Shown: positions 17,984 to 26,590, numbered from the stretch's first letter. The stretch: DNA of 64,000 nucleotides from Streptomyces yatensis (GCF_018069625.1 NZ_CP072941.1:1736001-1800000), one strand, 5' to 3'. The notes: a model not told the origin generated them from the sequence alone. Program-made: numbers and translations.

Positions 17984-18607
17984 TCACACCTTCTCGGGCC
18001 CCTGGCCCTCCCAGTCCGCGTAACGGATCCGGGCGAGGTCCAGCACGTCACCGACCGTGCCCCACTCGTTCTTCCCCAGCCGGGACAGCGGCCGCAGCCT
18101 GGTGATCTCCGCATGCCCGTCGACCATCACCGCGTCGTCGATCGCGGCATGCACCACCCGCCCGAAGACCACCGTCGAATTGCCGAGCCCCATCGTGCTG
18201 TGCACCACGCACTCCAACGCCACCGGCGACCCCGCCACCCGAGGCGGCTTCACCCGCGCACTCGCCTCCTGCGCCACCCCCACCGCCTCGAACTCGCTCA
18301 CCCCGTGCGGAAAGTCCGTCGCGGTCGCGTTGACCTGCTCGAACAGCCCCTCGGGCGCGAGGTTCACCACGAACTCCCCGGTCTCCTCGACGTTCCGCAG
18401 CGAGTCCTTACGCCCCACGGAGGTGAACTGCACGATGGGCGGAGCCACGGCAGCGACGGTGAAGAACGAGTGCGGGGCGAGGTTCGGAGAACAGTTGTCT
18501 GGGCTGATCGTCGAAACCCAAGCGATCGGTCGAGGCACGACGACCGAGGTCAGCAGCTTGTAGAAGGGGGTGGAGCCCATGGTCTCGGGATCGAAGTCGA
18601 TACGCAT
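17984..18607 (-). CDS. Flavin reductase family protein
   Basis: A 207-residue flavin reductase-like FMN-binding protein. RPIAWVSTISPDNCSPNLAPHSFFT contains the family's FMN-contacting region, and FVVNLAPEGLFEQVNATATDFPHGVSEFE the second half. It supplies reduced flavin to a monooxygenase or reduces flavin itself, but no partner oxygenase is next door. ATG 18607 is followed by the normal family start MRIDFDPETM. The 5' end abuts the serine recombinase region, so the site of integration is probably in the 125-bp spacer at 18608-18732. Confidence 0.85.
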   Translation of the reverse strand: MRIDFDPETMGSTPFYKLLTSVVVPRPIAWVSTISPDNCSPNLAPHSFFTVAAVAPPIVQFTSVGRKDSLRNVEETGEFVVNLAPEGLFEQVNATATDFPHGVSEFEAVGVAQEASARVKPPRVAGSPVALECVVHSTMGLGNSTVVFGRVVHAAIDDAVMVDGHAEITRLRPLSRLGKNEWGTVGDVLDLARIRYADWEGQGPEKV

Positions 18608-18732
18608 GCGCCCCAGTATCCGCTGGCCGCGGCGACGCATCCTAGCGACGGCCCACGGTCTCACCCAGCCCCTGAGTTCCACGGAAGGTGCCCGGTGTCG
18701 GAAGACACGACCATCCGGAGCTGAGCACCACC

Positions 18733-20391
18733 ATGTCCGTCCTGTCCCTGTGGGACGACCTCCAGATCCCACCCCAGGCCCACCGCAGCCGCGTCACCCT
18801 CAACCTGTACGACCAGCTCTCCGCGTACATTCCCAAGCGACCCGGCGCCTACCTGCGGATCTCTTCCGACCGCTTCGGGCTCGAGGCAGGCGTCGACCGC
18901 CAGCAAGAAGACGCCGAGGACACCCGCCAGCGCCTGGGTTGGGGCCCCTTCGCCAAGATCTACAAGGAGAACGACACCTCCGCCTTCAAGAAGCGCAAGG
19001 TGATCCGGGACGACGGCTCGATCGACTGGGTGGTCATCCGTCCGAAGTTCCGCGAACTCCTGGCTGATCTGGCCAGCGGTGTCATCGACGGAGTGGTCTT
19101 CTACGACCTGGACCGCCTGGTCCGCCAGCCCAGGGACCTCGAAGACCTGATCGACATCGTCGAGTACGTCCAGCGACCGGCCGTAGGCGCAACCGGCGGC
19201 CGGATGAACCTGATCAACGACAGCGACCGGCACATGGCCCGAATGATGTGCGTGATGGCGCTGAAGTCCTCCGAGGACACCTCACGCCGCGTCGCCCGCC
19301 TCCACCTCGCCTGTGCCCAGGCCGGCAGGGTCCAGGGCCGCATCGCCTACGGCTGGGTCCGCAAGGGACCGGACAAGGGCACGCGCATTCCCGACGAGGC
19401 ACGAGTCGTCGTCGACATCTTCGACGACTGCCTCACCGGCGAGACCTCATACAGCATCGCCACCAAACTCAACCGGAACGGCGTCAAGCCACCCGCGGCG
19501 AAGCTCTGGTCCTCCAACATGATCAATAAGATGCTGCGGAACCCCCGGTACGCAGGCATGGTCTCCTACGCCGGTAAGCACCGGATCGACCCGGCACTGG
19601 CCTGGGACGGATGGTCCCGAGTGCTCTTCGATGAGGACGGCCACCCACTGCTCGGCACCTGGGAACGCATCGTCGAACCCAAGGTCTGGTCACAGGTCCA
19701 GTTCGAACTCCAACTGCGCCGCCAGAACAGCGGCATCACCAAGGGCACAAGTCGCCCCTCGATCACCTGCCGATATCTTCTCTCCGGCATCCTCACGTGC
19801 GGACATTGCGGGAAGGGGCTTGTAGGGCACAGGTCGCGGGCGGAAGGGCGCCGCACCTATCGGTGTCCCCCGCTTGCCCATGGAGGGTGCGGCGGCACAA
19901 GCATCGCGGCAGACGCCGCTGAGGAGGCCGTCGAGCGCGCCATGATCGCCTTCCTGGAGAAGGCCATGAATACCGCGCTGGAAGACGAGCTGGGCACACC
20001 AGAGCAGCTCACCACCTTGCGCGCCACGCTCGAACACGAATCAACCCGCAAGCAGAATCTTCTGCGCCGCTGGACGGAAGGCGCCCTGAACGACACAGAG
20101 CTGACGGAGGAGGACTTCTTCGCCATGCTGTCCGGTCTCAACAAGAAGATCTCACGGCTCCGGGACGCGGTCACCGCCGCAGAGGGAACACCCACCCGCG
20201 AGGCCCCGAAGGCGGAACTGCTGAACGGTTGGCGCACTGGATCACTCCACCAGCGCCGAGCCCTGCTGAGGAGGTACCTGCACGGGATAGCCGTGCGGCC
20301 ACCGATCAAGGCGAAGGCGTTCAACCGCAGCCACCTCGTCCAGGAACGGCTGCGTCCCCACTGGAAGTCCAGTGAGGAGATCGCAGCATAA
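18733..20391 (+). CDS. Large serine recombinase (integrase)
   Basis: A 552-residue serine integrase. The catalytic Ser is in YLRISSD (Ser44 likely). DGVVFYDLDRLVRQPRDLEDLI is the conserved resolvase block with Asp and Arg. A recombinase domain with LKSSEDTSRRVAR follows. The zinc ribbon is the CGHCGKGL and YRCPPLAHGGCGG cysteines near 355-395. A coiled-coil (about 405-480) follows. Such enzymes perform attP x attB recombination with no host factor. Start ATG 18733 is preferred over the upstream ATG 18688. It is followed at once by a hairpin terminator. Confidence 0.92.
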   Translation: MSVLSLWDDLQIPPQAHRSRVTLNLYDQLSAYIPKRPGAYLRISSDRFGLEAGVDRQQEDAEDTRQRLGWGPFAKIYKENDTSAFKKRKVIRDDGSIDWVVIRPKFRELLADLASGVIDGVVFYDLDRLVRQPRDLEDLIDIVEYVQRPAVGATGGRMNLINDSDRHMARMMCVMALKSSEDTSRRVARLHLACAQAGRVQGRIAYGWVRKGPDKGTRIPDEARVVVDIFDDCLTGETSYSIATKLNRNGVKPPAAKLWSSNMINKMLRNPRYAGMVSYAGKHRIDPALAWDGWSRVLFDEDGHPLLGTWERIVEPKVWSQVQFELQLRRQNSGITKGTSRPSITCRYLLSGILTCGHCGKGLVGHRSRAEGRRTYRCPPLAHGGCGGTSIAADAAEEAVERAMIAFLEKAMNTALEDELGTPEQLTTLRATLEHESTRKQNLLRRWTEGALNDTELTEEDFFAMLSGLNKKISRLRDAVTAAEGTPTREAPKAELLNGWRTGSLHQRRALLRRYLHGIAVRPPIKAKAFNRSHLVQERLRPHWKSSEEIAA

Positions 20392-20396
20392 GCGCT

Positions 20397-20424
20397 TTGC
20401 CCCCGGCTGACGACCCGGGGGCAA
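20397..20424 (+). terminator. Hairpin terminator after the serine recombinase
   Basis: TTGCCCCCGG (20397-20406) pairs perfectly with CCGGGGGCAA (20415-20424) over an eight-base loop, immediately after the recombinase stop. It can serve the convergent gene at 20431 as well. Confidence 0.8.
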
Positions 20425-20430
20425 GGAGTT

Positions 20431-20673
20431 TCACACGCACATACGCTTGAGGAGGCTGCGCAGCCTGCGCGTTTCTCCAGCGTTCATCGAGGGGGCTTCC
20501 TCGAGAAATCGTCGAATCCATGCTTCCTGCCCAGGAGCCCCGAGCCTCCGAGCGGCCCCCAGCGGTTCATCAGGATCTGTCGCATTCACACAGGAGGTGA
20601 CGAAACGAGGGACGTGGGAAGGCTCATCAGAAGTTTGCCCATCTCCACCACGCTCAACGTGTTCACAATTCAT
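20431..20673 (-). CDS. Small protein of unknown function next to the integrase
   Basis: An 80-residue protein converging on the recombinase, from ATG 20673. The C-terminal half is helical and basic (TRRLRSLLKRM) and the middle contains a hydrophobic FVTSCVNATDPDEPLGAARRLGAPGQEAWIRRF segment. No SD is obvious. It is not a recognised excisionase; its place beside a serine integrase makes a recombination directionality factor a speculative option. Base use at third positions is coding-like but weaker than neighbours. Confidence 0.5.
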   Translation of the reverse strand: MNCEHVERGGDGQTSDEPSHVPRFVTSCVNATDPDEPLGAARRLGAPGQEAWIRRFLEEAPSMNAGETRRLRSLLKRMCV

Positions 20674-20929
20674 GGGGATCCGTTCTGTTAACGGCGGGGA
20701 GTGGTGCGTCGATGATGGCGGTGGTGTCCCGTTTTGGGTTGGCCGGTTCTTCCTGATAGTGGAGGCACACGTCTGAACGCGTACCAAACCGCCCAGTCCA
20801 GCCTGCCACTTCGACAGGGACCCCCTCGACGCGGTGCGACGAGATGACACCTTGGAGACCGCGGGCAGTTCAGGCCGACGGTTGGAATCTCCAAGCGTGA
20901 CAATCACCGAGGCGTGTAGAAAAGCCGCC

Positions 20930-21848
20930 ATGGATCCCGTCACCCCCGCCGCCGTCCGGGCCTCCGGGCCTCCGGGCCTCCGGGCCTCCGGGCCTCCGGG
21001 CCTCCGGGCCTCCGGGCCTCCGGGCCTCCGGGCCTCCGGGCCTCCGGGCCTCCGGGCCTCCGGGCCTCCGGGCCTCCGGGCCTCCGGGCCTCCGGGCCTC
21101 CGGGCCTCCGGGCCTCCGGGCCTCCGGGCCTCCGGGCCTCCGGGCCTCCGGGCCTCCGGGCCTCCGGGCCTCCGGGCCTCCGGGCCTCCGGGCCTCCGGG
21201 CCTCCGGGCCTCCGGGCCTCCGGGAGCATCGCCAGTGCCGTCCTCGGCCGCAACCGCTCCATAGGTATAGCCCGCATCGGCAGCGCCGAAGACCGTGCCC
21301 AGGCTTACCACCGCTTCATGGAAGCCGCGCAGCGGTGCACATTCACCATATTCGAGTACTTCTTGCGCCGGAGAGAGGCCACCCGTCCATCCCTGCTTCG
21401 GCAGCCTATCTGGCGCCTGTACCGTCATCGGTCTGCTGAGGGCGCCCGCACAAGGATGATGCAGGCCCAAGTTGAACTCCACGCTGTCCTGATGAGGGTG
21501 TATTTGTGCGCGCCAGCCCCGGTACGAGAAGCAGCGCAGAACGTGATGGGCGCACTTCACCGCTTCGAGGACCGCCCGGACGACTACATCAGCGTGTTCA
21601 CAGATCACACCGAGGCGCAGGTGGACTTTTTGTTTGCCGCTCGACACGACCTGGCTTACAACCCCAAGCCCTGGCAGTTCCTACGGAAGCTGCGCGAACG
21701 CCGCTACCGGAAGCAGGCCGAGCAGCGATACGCCGACATCATCGACGGTTCCGCGCCGGTCTCGGACTTCGTACGCGACGAACTGCGTCGGCGCGATAGA
21801 AAGAGGCCCGGGAGACAGGCCACCGACGCCCCACACCGCACGGCCTGA
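20930..21848 (+). pseudogene. Gene split out of frame by an 8-bp repeat array; C-terminal ORF 21318-21848
   Basis: The coding signal starts at ATG 20930 (MDPVTPAAV), passes into 33.75 copies of an 8-bp repeat, and resumes at the 3' edge of the array in another frame (GSIASAVLGRNRSIGIARIGSAEDRAQAYHRF, then the 176-residue ORF from ATG 21318). Third-position GC is high in that resumed frame from its first codon, so the coding region spans the array. One unit more, or two fewer, would restore the frame. The C-terminal part is soluble, helical and basic at the end. Its start fits a membrane-anchored hypothetical family common in Streptomyces, but I cannot give a function. Whether ATG 21318 is used alone is unknown. 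Confidence 0.6.
20955..21224. repeat. 33.75 perfect copies of an 8-bp tandem repeat
   Basis: Unit TCCGGGCC repeated perfectly over 270 bp, ending in TCCGGG. Reading gives an eight-residue repeat (ASGPPGLR) on the plus strand and (RPGGPEAR) on the minus strand. Since eight is not a multiple of three, gain or loss of a unit changes the downstream reading frame. Confidence 0.96.
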
Positions 21849-21882
21849 TCACAGCCTGCTGACGCGAGTGGAGGGTGGCGGG

Positions 21883-22266
21883 GTGAGAGACCAGGAGCAC
21901 GGCGGACGGCGCGGTCAGGGCGAGCTGGAGTCGCAGGTGCTGGCGACTCTGCACGAGGCGCCGGGGCCGGCGAGCACGACATGGGTCCAGGAGCGACTCG
22001 GCGGTACTCTCGCCTACACCACCGTGATCACCATTCTCACGCGGCTACTGGCCAAGGGGGCAGTGACTCGGAAGAAGTCGGGCCGGTCGTTCGTCTGGAC
22101 CCCGACCGCCGACGAAGCGGGCTTGGCGGCTTTGAGGATGCGGCGGTTGCTGGACGGGGAGAGTGACCGCGAGGCTGTGCTCGCCAGCTTCGTGACCGGC
22201 CTGCCGCCGCAGGATGAGCAGGTATTGCGGGGCCTGTTGGAGCAGGCCCGGGAAGCCGAGGAGTAG
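21883..22266 (+). CDS. BlaI/MecI/CopY-family transcriptional regulator
   Basis: A 127-residue winged-helix repressor. LESQVLATLHEAPGPASTTWVQERL, LAYTTVITILTRLLAKGAVTR and a C-terminal dimer helix (QDEQVLRGLLEQAREAEE) match the BlaI/MecI fold. The start is GTG 21883, with GGAGG eight bases upstream. It is eight bases from the M56 peptidase gene, the usual signal partner. In BlaR1/BlaI pairs the peptidase inactivates the repressor on beta-lactam or envelope stress; here no target gene was seen. Confidence 0.88.
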   Translation: MRDQEHGGRRGQGELESQVLATLHEAPGPASTTWVQERLGGTLAYTTVITILTRLLAKGAVTRKKSGRSFVWTPTADEAGLAALRMRRLLDGESDREAVLASFVTGLPPQDEQVLRGLLEQAREAEE

Positions 22267-22274
22267 AGGAGCTC

Positions 22275-23204
22275 ATGGGGGTCTTCGTCTTCCTGCCGCT
22301 GGTGCTGCCTCTAACGGCGTGGCCTATCGCCCGCCTGGCGGAGCAGCATCTGCACCCACGTGCGGCGACCTGGCTGCTGTCGGCGGTCGCGGGGGTGTTC
22401 GCGGTGTGCAGCACGCTGTGTCTGGCGCTGTTGATGGTGGTCGGCACCGCGCAATTGCCCGGCAACCCGCTGCCGGACGGCTGGTCGGACAAGGAGGTGC
22501 GCGAGGCCGTCCCGTACGACGAGGTGGCGGGCAAGGCCGCCATCCCCGCTCTGCTCTCCGTACTCGCCGCGTGCGCACGGACGGTGTGGCGTCATCAGCG
22601 CGTACGGCGCCGCGCCGAGCGTGCGCTTGCGGGTCTACCCGCCACGCCGGTGGCGGTGCTGCGCGACGAACTGCCGTATGCCTACGCGCTGCCGGGCAGA
22701 CGTGACCGGGTCGTGGTGAGTACCGGGATGCTCACCGGGCTGGATTCGGCCGAGCGCCGGGCACTGTTCGCTCACGAGCGCGCGCATCTGGCCCGCCGCC
22801 ACCATCGGTTCCTGCTCACCGTGCAACTCGCGGCGCGGGCCAACCCGTTCCTGCGCCCGCTGCGGACCGCGGTCGCCTACACGGCCGAGCGGTGGGCGGA
22901 CGAGGAGGCGGCCCAAGCGGTCGGCAGCCGGCGCACCGTAGCGCTGGCGGTGGGCAGGTCCGCGCTGATCTCCCGCGGGGCGCCGGTCGCCACGCTGGCG
23001 GGTTTCGCAGTCATGGGACCGGTGCCGCGCCGGGTGGCCGCTCTGCTGGGTCCGGCCCCCGCCGGGCGCGTCTGGCCCCCCGTTTTCACGGCGGTGGGTC
23101 TGGCCGCATGGGGGGCCGCTATGGGTACCACGGCGTCGGCGCTCTCCTCGGCGAACTCGGCGGTCACGCTGTTCGTCATCCTGCACGCGGCCACCCCGGT
23201 CTAG
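22275..23204 (+). CDS. M56-family membrane metallopeptidase (BlaR1-like)
   Basis: A 309-residue protein. About four membrane helices surround a cytoplasmic zinc peptidase site HERAH (HExxH) at FAHERAHLARRHH near residue 165, with the downstream ERWADEEA glutamate. It matches the BlaR1/M56 peptidase domain but lacks a C-terminal penicillin-binding sensor, as in many actinobacterial members. An SD (GAGGAG) overlaps the preceding BlaI stop region. The pair is likely one operon. Confidence 0.85.
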   Translation: MGVFVFLPLVLPLTAWPIARLAEQHLHPRAATWLLSAVAGVFAVCSTLCLALLMVVGTAQLPGNPLPDGWSDKEVREAVPYDEVAGKAAIPALLSVLAACARTVWRHQRVRRRAERALAGLPATPVAVLRDELPYAYALPGRRDRVVVSTGMLTGLDSAERRALFAHERAHLARRHHRFLLTVQLAARANPFLRPLRTAVAYTAERWADEEAAQAVGSRRTVALAVGRSALISRGAPVATLAGFAVMGPVPRRVAALLGPAPAGRVWPPVFTAVGLAAWGAAMGTTASALSSANSAVTLFVILHAATPV

Positions 23205-23290
23205 CCAGGCAGGCATGCGCCGCACCGCTGGATCTGCCCGCTGTGTGCAGCAATCGTGGGCAGGTCGGGAGGCCGACCGCTCGTCATGCG

Positions 23291-23654
23291 CTAGCCCTGG
23301 GTAACAGGGGTGTCCTGCGGTTCGGAGGGGGCGAGGAGATAGGAATGGAGCTGGCCGAGCATTTCGGCGATGCCTTCCCGGTCGGCGCGGTAGCGGACCA
23401 ATTTGCCGCTGCGCGTCGACTGGAGCAGGCCGCCGCGCCGGAGGACCGCGAGGTGCTCGGAGGTGGTCGACGGGCCGAGCCCGGCGCGCTCGGCAACCTC
23501 ACCGACGGTCAGTTCCTCCCCGTCGCGAAGTGTGCGAAGAGCCTCTGGCGGTTCCGCTGGCCAGCACCTTGAGGAAGACCTGGAGGTCATCGCCGGGTAC
23601 GGCGGCCTCGGGCCGTATCGCCCGCCCCGTACCGAAGTCCGCCCGCCCGGACAC
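23291..23654 (-). pseudogene. ArsR-family regulator, frameshifted
   Basis: The helix-turn-helix half is clear in frame: EALRTLRDGEELTVGEVAERAGLGPSTTSEHLAVLRRGGLLQSTRSGKLVRYR, with a short hydrophilic C-terminus. The N-terminal part (GTG 23654, then SGRADFGTG and DDLQVFLKVLASGT) is in another frame. The junction is near 23545-23555, between ...LASGTA and EALRTL. Repair by one base would give a complete winged-helix regulator. A real frameshift or a sequencing error are both possible; the adjacent genes are damaged too, which favours real decay. Confidence 0.7.
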
Positions 23655-23669
23655 CCGCTCGCCGGCCGC

Positions 23670-24183
23670 CTATGGGAGCTCGTCCGGGGCCCGGTACGGG
23701 CGGGGGACGCGGAGCGGCCGGTACAGATCGAACTCGGCCGGGGGGGATGTCCAGGGCTGAGCAAGCCTCGCGGACGACGTCCCGTTCGCTCTCGTCGAAG
23801 TAGCCGTCGGCGCAACTGATGACGTTGCCGATCTAGACGACGGCCCGCGCCTCGGCGGGCCTCCGCTTCGCCTTGCCGATCTCCCGCATGGCGCTCGCCG
23901 TCCCGAGGGCGAAGTCCGTGGTGAGCTCGTCGAGGTGGTCCTCGAAGCGGCGGTGCAGATCATCCGGTGGGAAGTTCTGGAGCACGTCGTTGGTGGCGAT
24001 GAGCTGGGCGACGCACTGCCGCTCGGACGGGTCGATCGTGCCGTCCGCCGCCGCCACCAAGGCGCACATGGCCATGCTCGCGTCCCGGAACGCCGCGCTC
24101 TGCAACTCATGCTTTTTCGCCGTGAGCTGAGCCTGCATCGTCTGAACCGAGTCTTTGAGGCGGTCCCACAGCGTCATCTGCAT
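23670..24183 (-). pseudogene. TerB-family tellurite resistance protein, broken
   Basis: The first 116 residues are a normal TerB N-terminus (TLWDRLKDSVQTMQAQL, AAADGTIDPSERQCVAQL). They end in an in-frame TAG after PAEARAVV, near 23833-23835. Past it the same frame continues with the typical second calcium-binding-like repeat (SCADGYFDESERDVVREACSALDIP), and then a seven-C run (about 23741-23747) shifts the last part (AEFDLYRPLRVPRP). So two lesions are seen. TerB belongs to the Ter group, which couples tellurite/phage/membrane stress responses. An operator-like palindrome lies 42 bp upstream. Confidence 0.75.
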
Positions 24184-24224
24184 CTCCTTCTCAGTAGTAC
24201 CTCCATTGTGGGGAGAAAACAGAA

Positions 24225-24240
24225 TCTACAGATTTGTAGA
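24225..24240. promoter_or_regulatory. TCTACA-N4-TGTAGA palindrome upstream of terB remnant
   Basis: TCTACA, spacer GATT, TGTAGA. It lies 42 bp upstream of the TerB start on the minus strand. Same sequence class as the sites at 24312, 27059 and 30422. Confidence 0.75.
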
Positions 24241-24311
24241 GCCCCTCGCGGGCCGCAGCGGCACCCTCGCTTCCCCTGGCTTCAAATGATCGGTTGCGGC
24301 GCACCCACGCT

Positions 24312-24327
24312 TCTACAGTGCTGTAGA
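24312..24327. promoter_or_regulatory. TCTACA-N4-TGTAGA palindrome upstream of terD remnant
   Basis: Perfect TCTACA, spacer GTGC, TGTAGA, about 106 bp upstream of the TerD GTG start. The spacer between TerB and TerD thus carries two copies, 87 bp apart. Confidence 0.78.
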
Positions 24328-24432
24328 TTTACGGCCGGATCCGGCAGTGGCGACAGCAGAAACCTACTTCTGCGAGCGTTCACGCCTGCCCACCCCGTGT
24401 GTTGGTCACCTGAACCCCAGGAGCTGTGCCCT

Positions 24433-24727
24433 GTGACTGTGAGCCTGTCCAAAGGCGGCAATCTCTCCCTCACCCGCTCCCAGCCCGGCATCGCCAGCGT
24501 CGTCGCGGGCCTCGGCTGGAAGGTGAACACCGGCCCCGGGGACGTGGACCTCGATGCGAGCGCCCTCGTACTGGGGGCAGACGGCCGGGTCCTGTCGGAC
24601 CAGCACTTCGTCTTCTTCAACAACCGGGCAACTCCCGAAAACGCCGTTCGGCACACCGGTGACAACAGGACCGGCGAGGGTGAGGGAGATGGTGGGCATC
24701 GCCAAGGACTACGGCGTCAATGTGTGA
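24433..24727 (+). pseudogene. TerD-family protein with internal deletion
   Basis: From GTG 24433 the first ~80 residues are a normal TerD start (LSKGGNLSLT, WKVNTGPGDVDLDASALVL, FVFFNN, HTGDNRTGEGEGD). The family then needs another ~100 residues. Instead, 24 bases on, an out-of-frame stretch gives the family's exact C-terminus (VGIAKDYGVNV followed by TGA at 24725). About 0.3 kb has been deleted and the frame lost. The product would be about 100 residues of a calcium-binding beta-sandwich and is almost surely inactive. Confidence 0.8.
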
Positions 24728-24864
24728 GAGCCTCCAGCCGCTGACGTGACACTGCGGTGCGGTCACACCGCGACCACCTGGCGAATCGCCGGTTGGTCAT
24801 ACCTACGGGTTGCCCAACCGTTCACACAACGCTGCGGTCACTGACCGCGGAATAAGAGGCATCC

Positions 24865-25551
24865 GTGAGCACGGTCGACGAGGTGGGCACAACGGCACCA
24901 CGGAGCCGTTGGCCAGGCAGATGTCTTCGGCCGCAGGGCATGGTCGACCTGCGCGGGAGGGAGGACGCCCCCGCCGTCCTGGTCTACCCGGCCAACGCCG
25001 TGGTGGTCGTCTCCGGCCTGCCCGGAAGCGGGAAGAGCACGTTGATGGAACGCTGGTCCAATGCGGCGCCCGCCATCGATCCGAGGGCGGTCCGCCTCGC
25101 ATGCGAGGCGGCCATGCCCGATTGGCTGCCGTACGGCGTATACCGACCCTGGGCTCGACTCAGGCATTTCCAATGGCTGCGTCGGCGGATTCGCCGCATG
25201 TCCCCGCTGCTGGTGCACGACTGCGGCAGCCGACCCTGGCTCCGTCGGTGGCTGGCCCGGCACAGCCGGCGGGAGCAACGGGAGCTGCACGTGGTGCTCT
25301 TGGACGTGGGGGTGGACGAGGCGCTGACGGGGCAGAAGGCGCGGGGCCGGTGGGCTCCACCATGCGTCTTCGCCCGGCACCAGCGGGGTCTTGACCGCCT
25401 GCTGCGCGCGGTGTCCGGGCCTGACACGGCATACCCGGACGACGCCGTGAGGCCGGTCCCCGAACCGGTGGCGGAAGCGGCTTCCATGGTTCTGCTCGAC
25501 CGGATATCGCGAAAGCACGTGGGAGCAGCGGTGTTCGGCCTGTTGCCATAG
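24865..25551 (+). CDS. P-loop kinase-like AAA protein
   Basis: A 228-residue soluble protein. GLPGSGKST at residues 51-59 is a clear Walker A, and the 'VVVSGLPGSGKST' strand-loop is typical of zeta-toxin/chloramphenicol-phosphotransferase-like small kinases. MSPLLVHDCGSRP and RELHVVLLDV follow as later beta-strands, and a C-terminal region ends in DRISRKHVGAAVFGLLP. Substrate unknown. GTG 24865 has GAGG upstream. It stands ahead of the ion channel but with a 115-bp gap. Confidence 0.75.
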   Translation: MSTVDEVGTTAPRSRWPGRCLRPQGMVDLRGREDAPAVLVYPANAVVVVSGLPGSGKSTLMERWSNAAPAIDPRAVRLACEAAMPDWLPYGVYRPWARLRHFQWLRRRIRRMSPLLVHDCGSRPWLRRWLARHSRREQRELHVVLLDVGVDEALTGQKARGRWAPPCVFARHQRGLDRLLRAVSGPDTAYPDDAVRPVPEPVAEAASMVLLDRISRKHVGAAVFGLLP

Positions 25552-25666
25552 GTGGTTACGGGGCAGCCTCGGGCGCGGGAGGTCGCGGCCGCGGACCAGG
25601 AATCTCCCTGCGCCATGCCCCGTCACCGCGGCTTCGGGTGGCAGCTCAGAATGTAGTGGAAGCGAG

Positions 25667-26590
25667 ATGGTGGACGGTACTGTCGCGCCCAAGGTGCACG
25701 CCCTCGTGGAGGGTTCCCGCCGGGTCGTCGACTCGGGCTGGTTCGGTGTGGTGGTCTTCAGCGTCATCATGGCCAATGCCGCGGTCCTCGGCGTCGAGAC
25801 GTACAGCGGCGTGGTGGAGGACTGGCACACTGAACTGAAGGCGCTGGAACACGGGTTCTTGGCGATCTTCACAGCCGAGATCCTTTTGCGGATAGTGGCC
25901 CACGGGGACCGGCCTGGGGACTTCTTCCGCGATCCCTGGAACCTGTTCGACGTGGCGGTCGTGGCGCTGGCCTTCCTGCCCGTCACACGCGAGAACGCGA
26001 CGGTTCTGCGGCTGCTGCGCCTGGCACGGGTGCTGCGGGCCGCGCGGTTCCTGCCACAGATACGGGTGGTGATCACGGCCATCGGCAAGAGCCTGCCCGG
26101 CACCCTGAGTTTCCTGCTGGTCGGCACTCTGCTGCTGTATGTGTACGCCATGGTCGGCTGGGTGTTCTTCGCCGATGACGACCCGGAGCACTACGGCTCG
26201 ATCGGTCGGGCTGTCCTGACGCTCTTCTTGCTCATCACCCTGGACGGGCTGGGGGACGCGGTACGGGCGGGACTGGAGATCTCCCGCTGGACCATCGTCT
26301 ACTTCGCCTCGTTCGTGCTGCTGGGTTCGTTCGTCCTGGTGAACCTGCTCATCGGCGTTGTCATCAACTCCCTCGAGGAAGCCCGCGCCATGGAGGAAGC
26401 AGAGAAGGCCGAACCGCCGGGCCCCGCACCCATCGGACCCACTCCGGAGCCGCTGCGTGCAAGGATCGCGGCCGCCCGGCAGGCCCTGGACGACCTCGAA
26501 GCGGACTTGGGCACCACGCGCGGTGCCTGCCAATGTCTGGCGCCGGCCGACGAGGATGAGGGGCGACGGGCTCGCGTCCCGGGCGGATAG
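25667..26590 (+). CDS. Voltage-gated ion channel-like protein
   Basis: A 307-residue, six-helix ion transporter of the NaChBac type. S1-S3 lie at about residues 20-110. S4 reads LLRLARVLRAARFLPQIRVV, with Arg at every third position. The pore region is LFLLITLDGLGDAVRAG, where well-studied bacterial sodium channels have TLESW; here TLDGLGD replaces it. A soluble C-terminal helix (about 245-285) could be a tetramer coiled coil. Ion selectivity cannot be called. ATG 25667 has a GGAAG just upstream. Confidence 0.82.
   Translation: MVDGTVAPKVHALVEGSRRVVDSGWFGVVVFSVIMANAAVLGVETYSGVVEDWHTELKALEHGFLAIFTAEILLRIVAHGDRPGDFFRDPWNLFDVAVVALAFLPVTRENATVLRLLRLARVLRAARFLPQIRVVITAIGKSLPGTLSFLLVGTLLLYVYAMVGWVFFADDDPEHYGSIGRAVLTLFLLITLDGLGDAVRAGLEISRWTIVYFASFVLLGSFVLVNLLIGVVINSLEEARAMEEAEKAEPPGPAPIGPTPEPLRARIAAARQALDDLEADLGTTRGACQCLAPADEDEGRRARVPGG

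Noticed and set aside
18608..18732. tRNA as integration target
   Set aside because: No cloverleaf or TTCRANNC box was found near the recombinase; serine integrases do not need a tRNA.
20955..21224. CRISPR array
   Set aside because: Units are contiguous 8-mers with no spacers and no cas genes are near.
20834..21439. Plus-strand ORF with repeated ASGPPGLR as a collagen-like protein
   Set aside because: The repeat is an 8-bp DNA array open in all frames; coding signal after it is in another frame.
20940..21647. Minus-strand ORF through the 8-bp array
   Set aside because: Same repeat read backwards; the rest is antisense to the coding C-terminal ORF.
23935..24432. N-terminal extension of TerD
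   Set aside because: It is antisense to TerB and crosses the two palindromes; TerD starts at GTG 24433.
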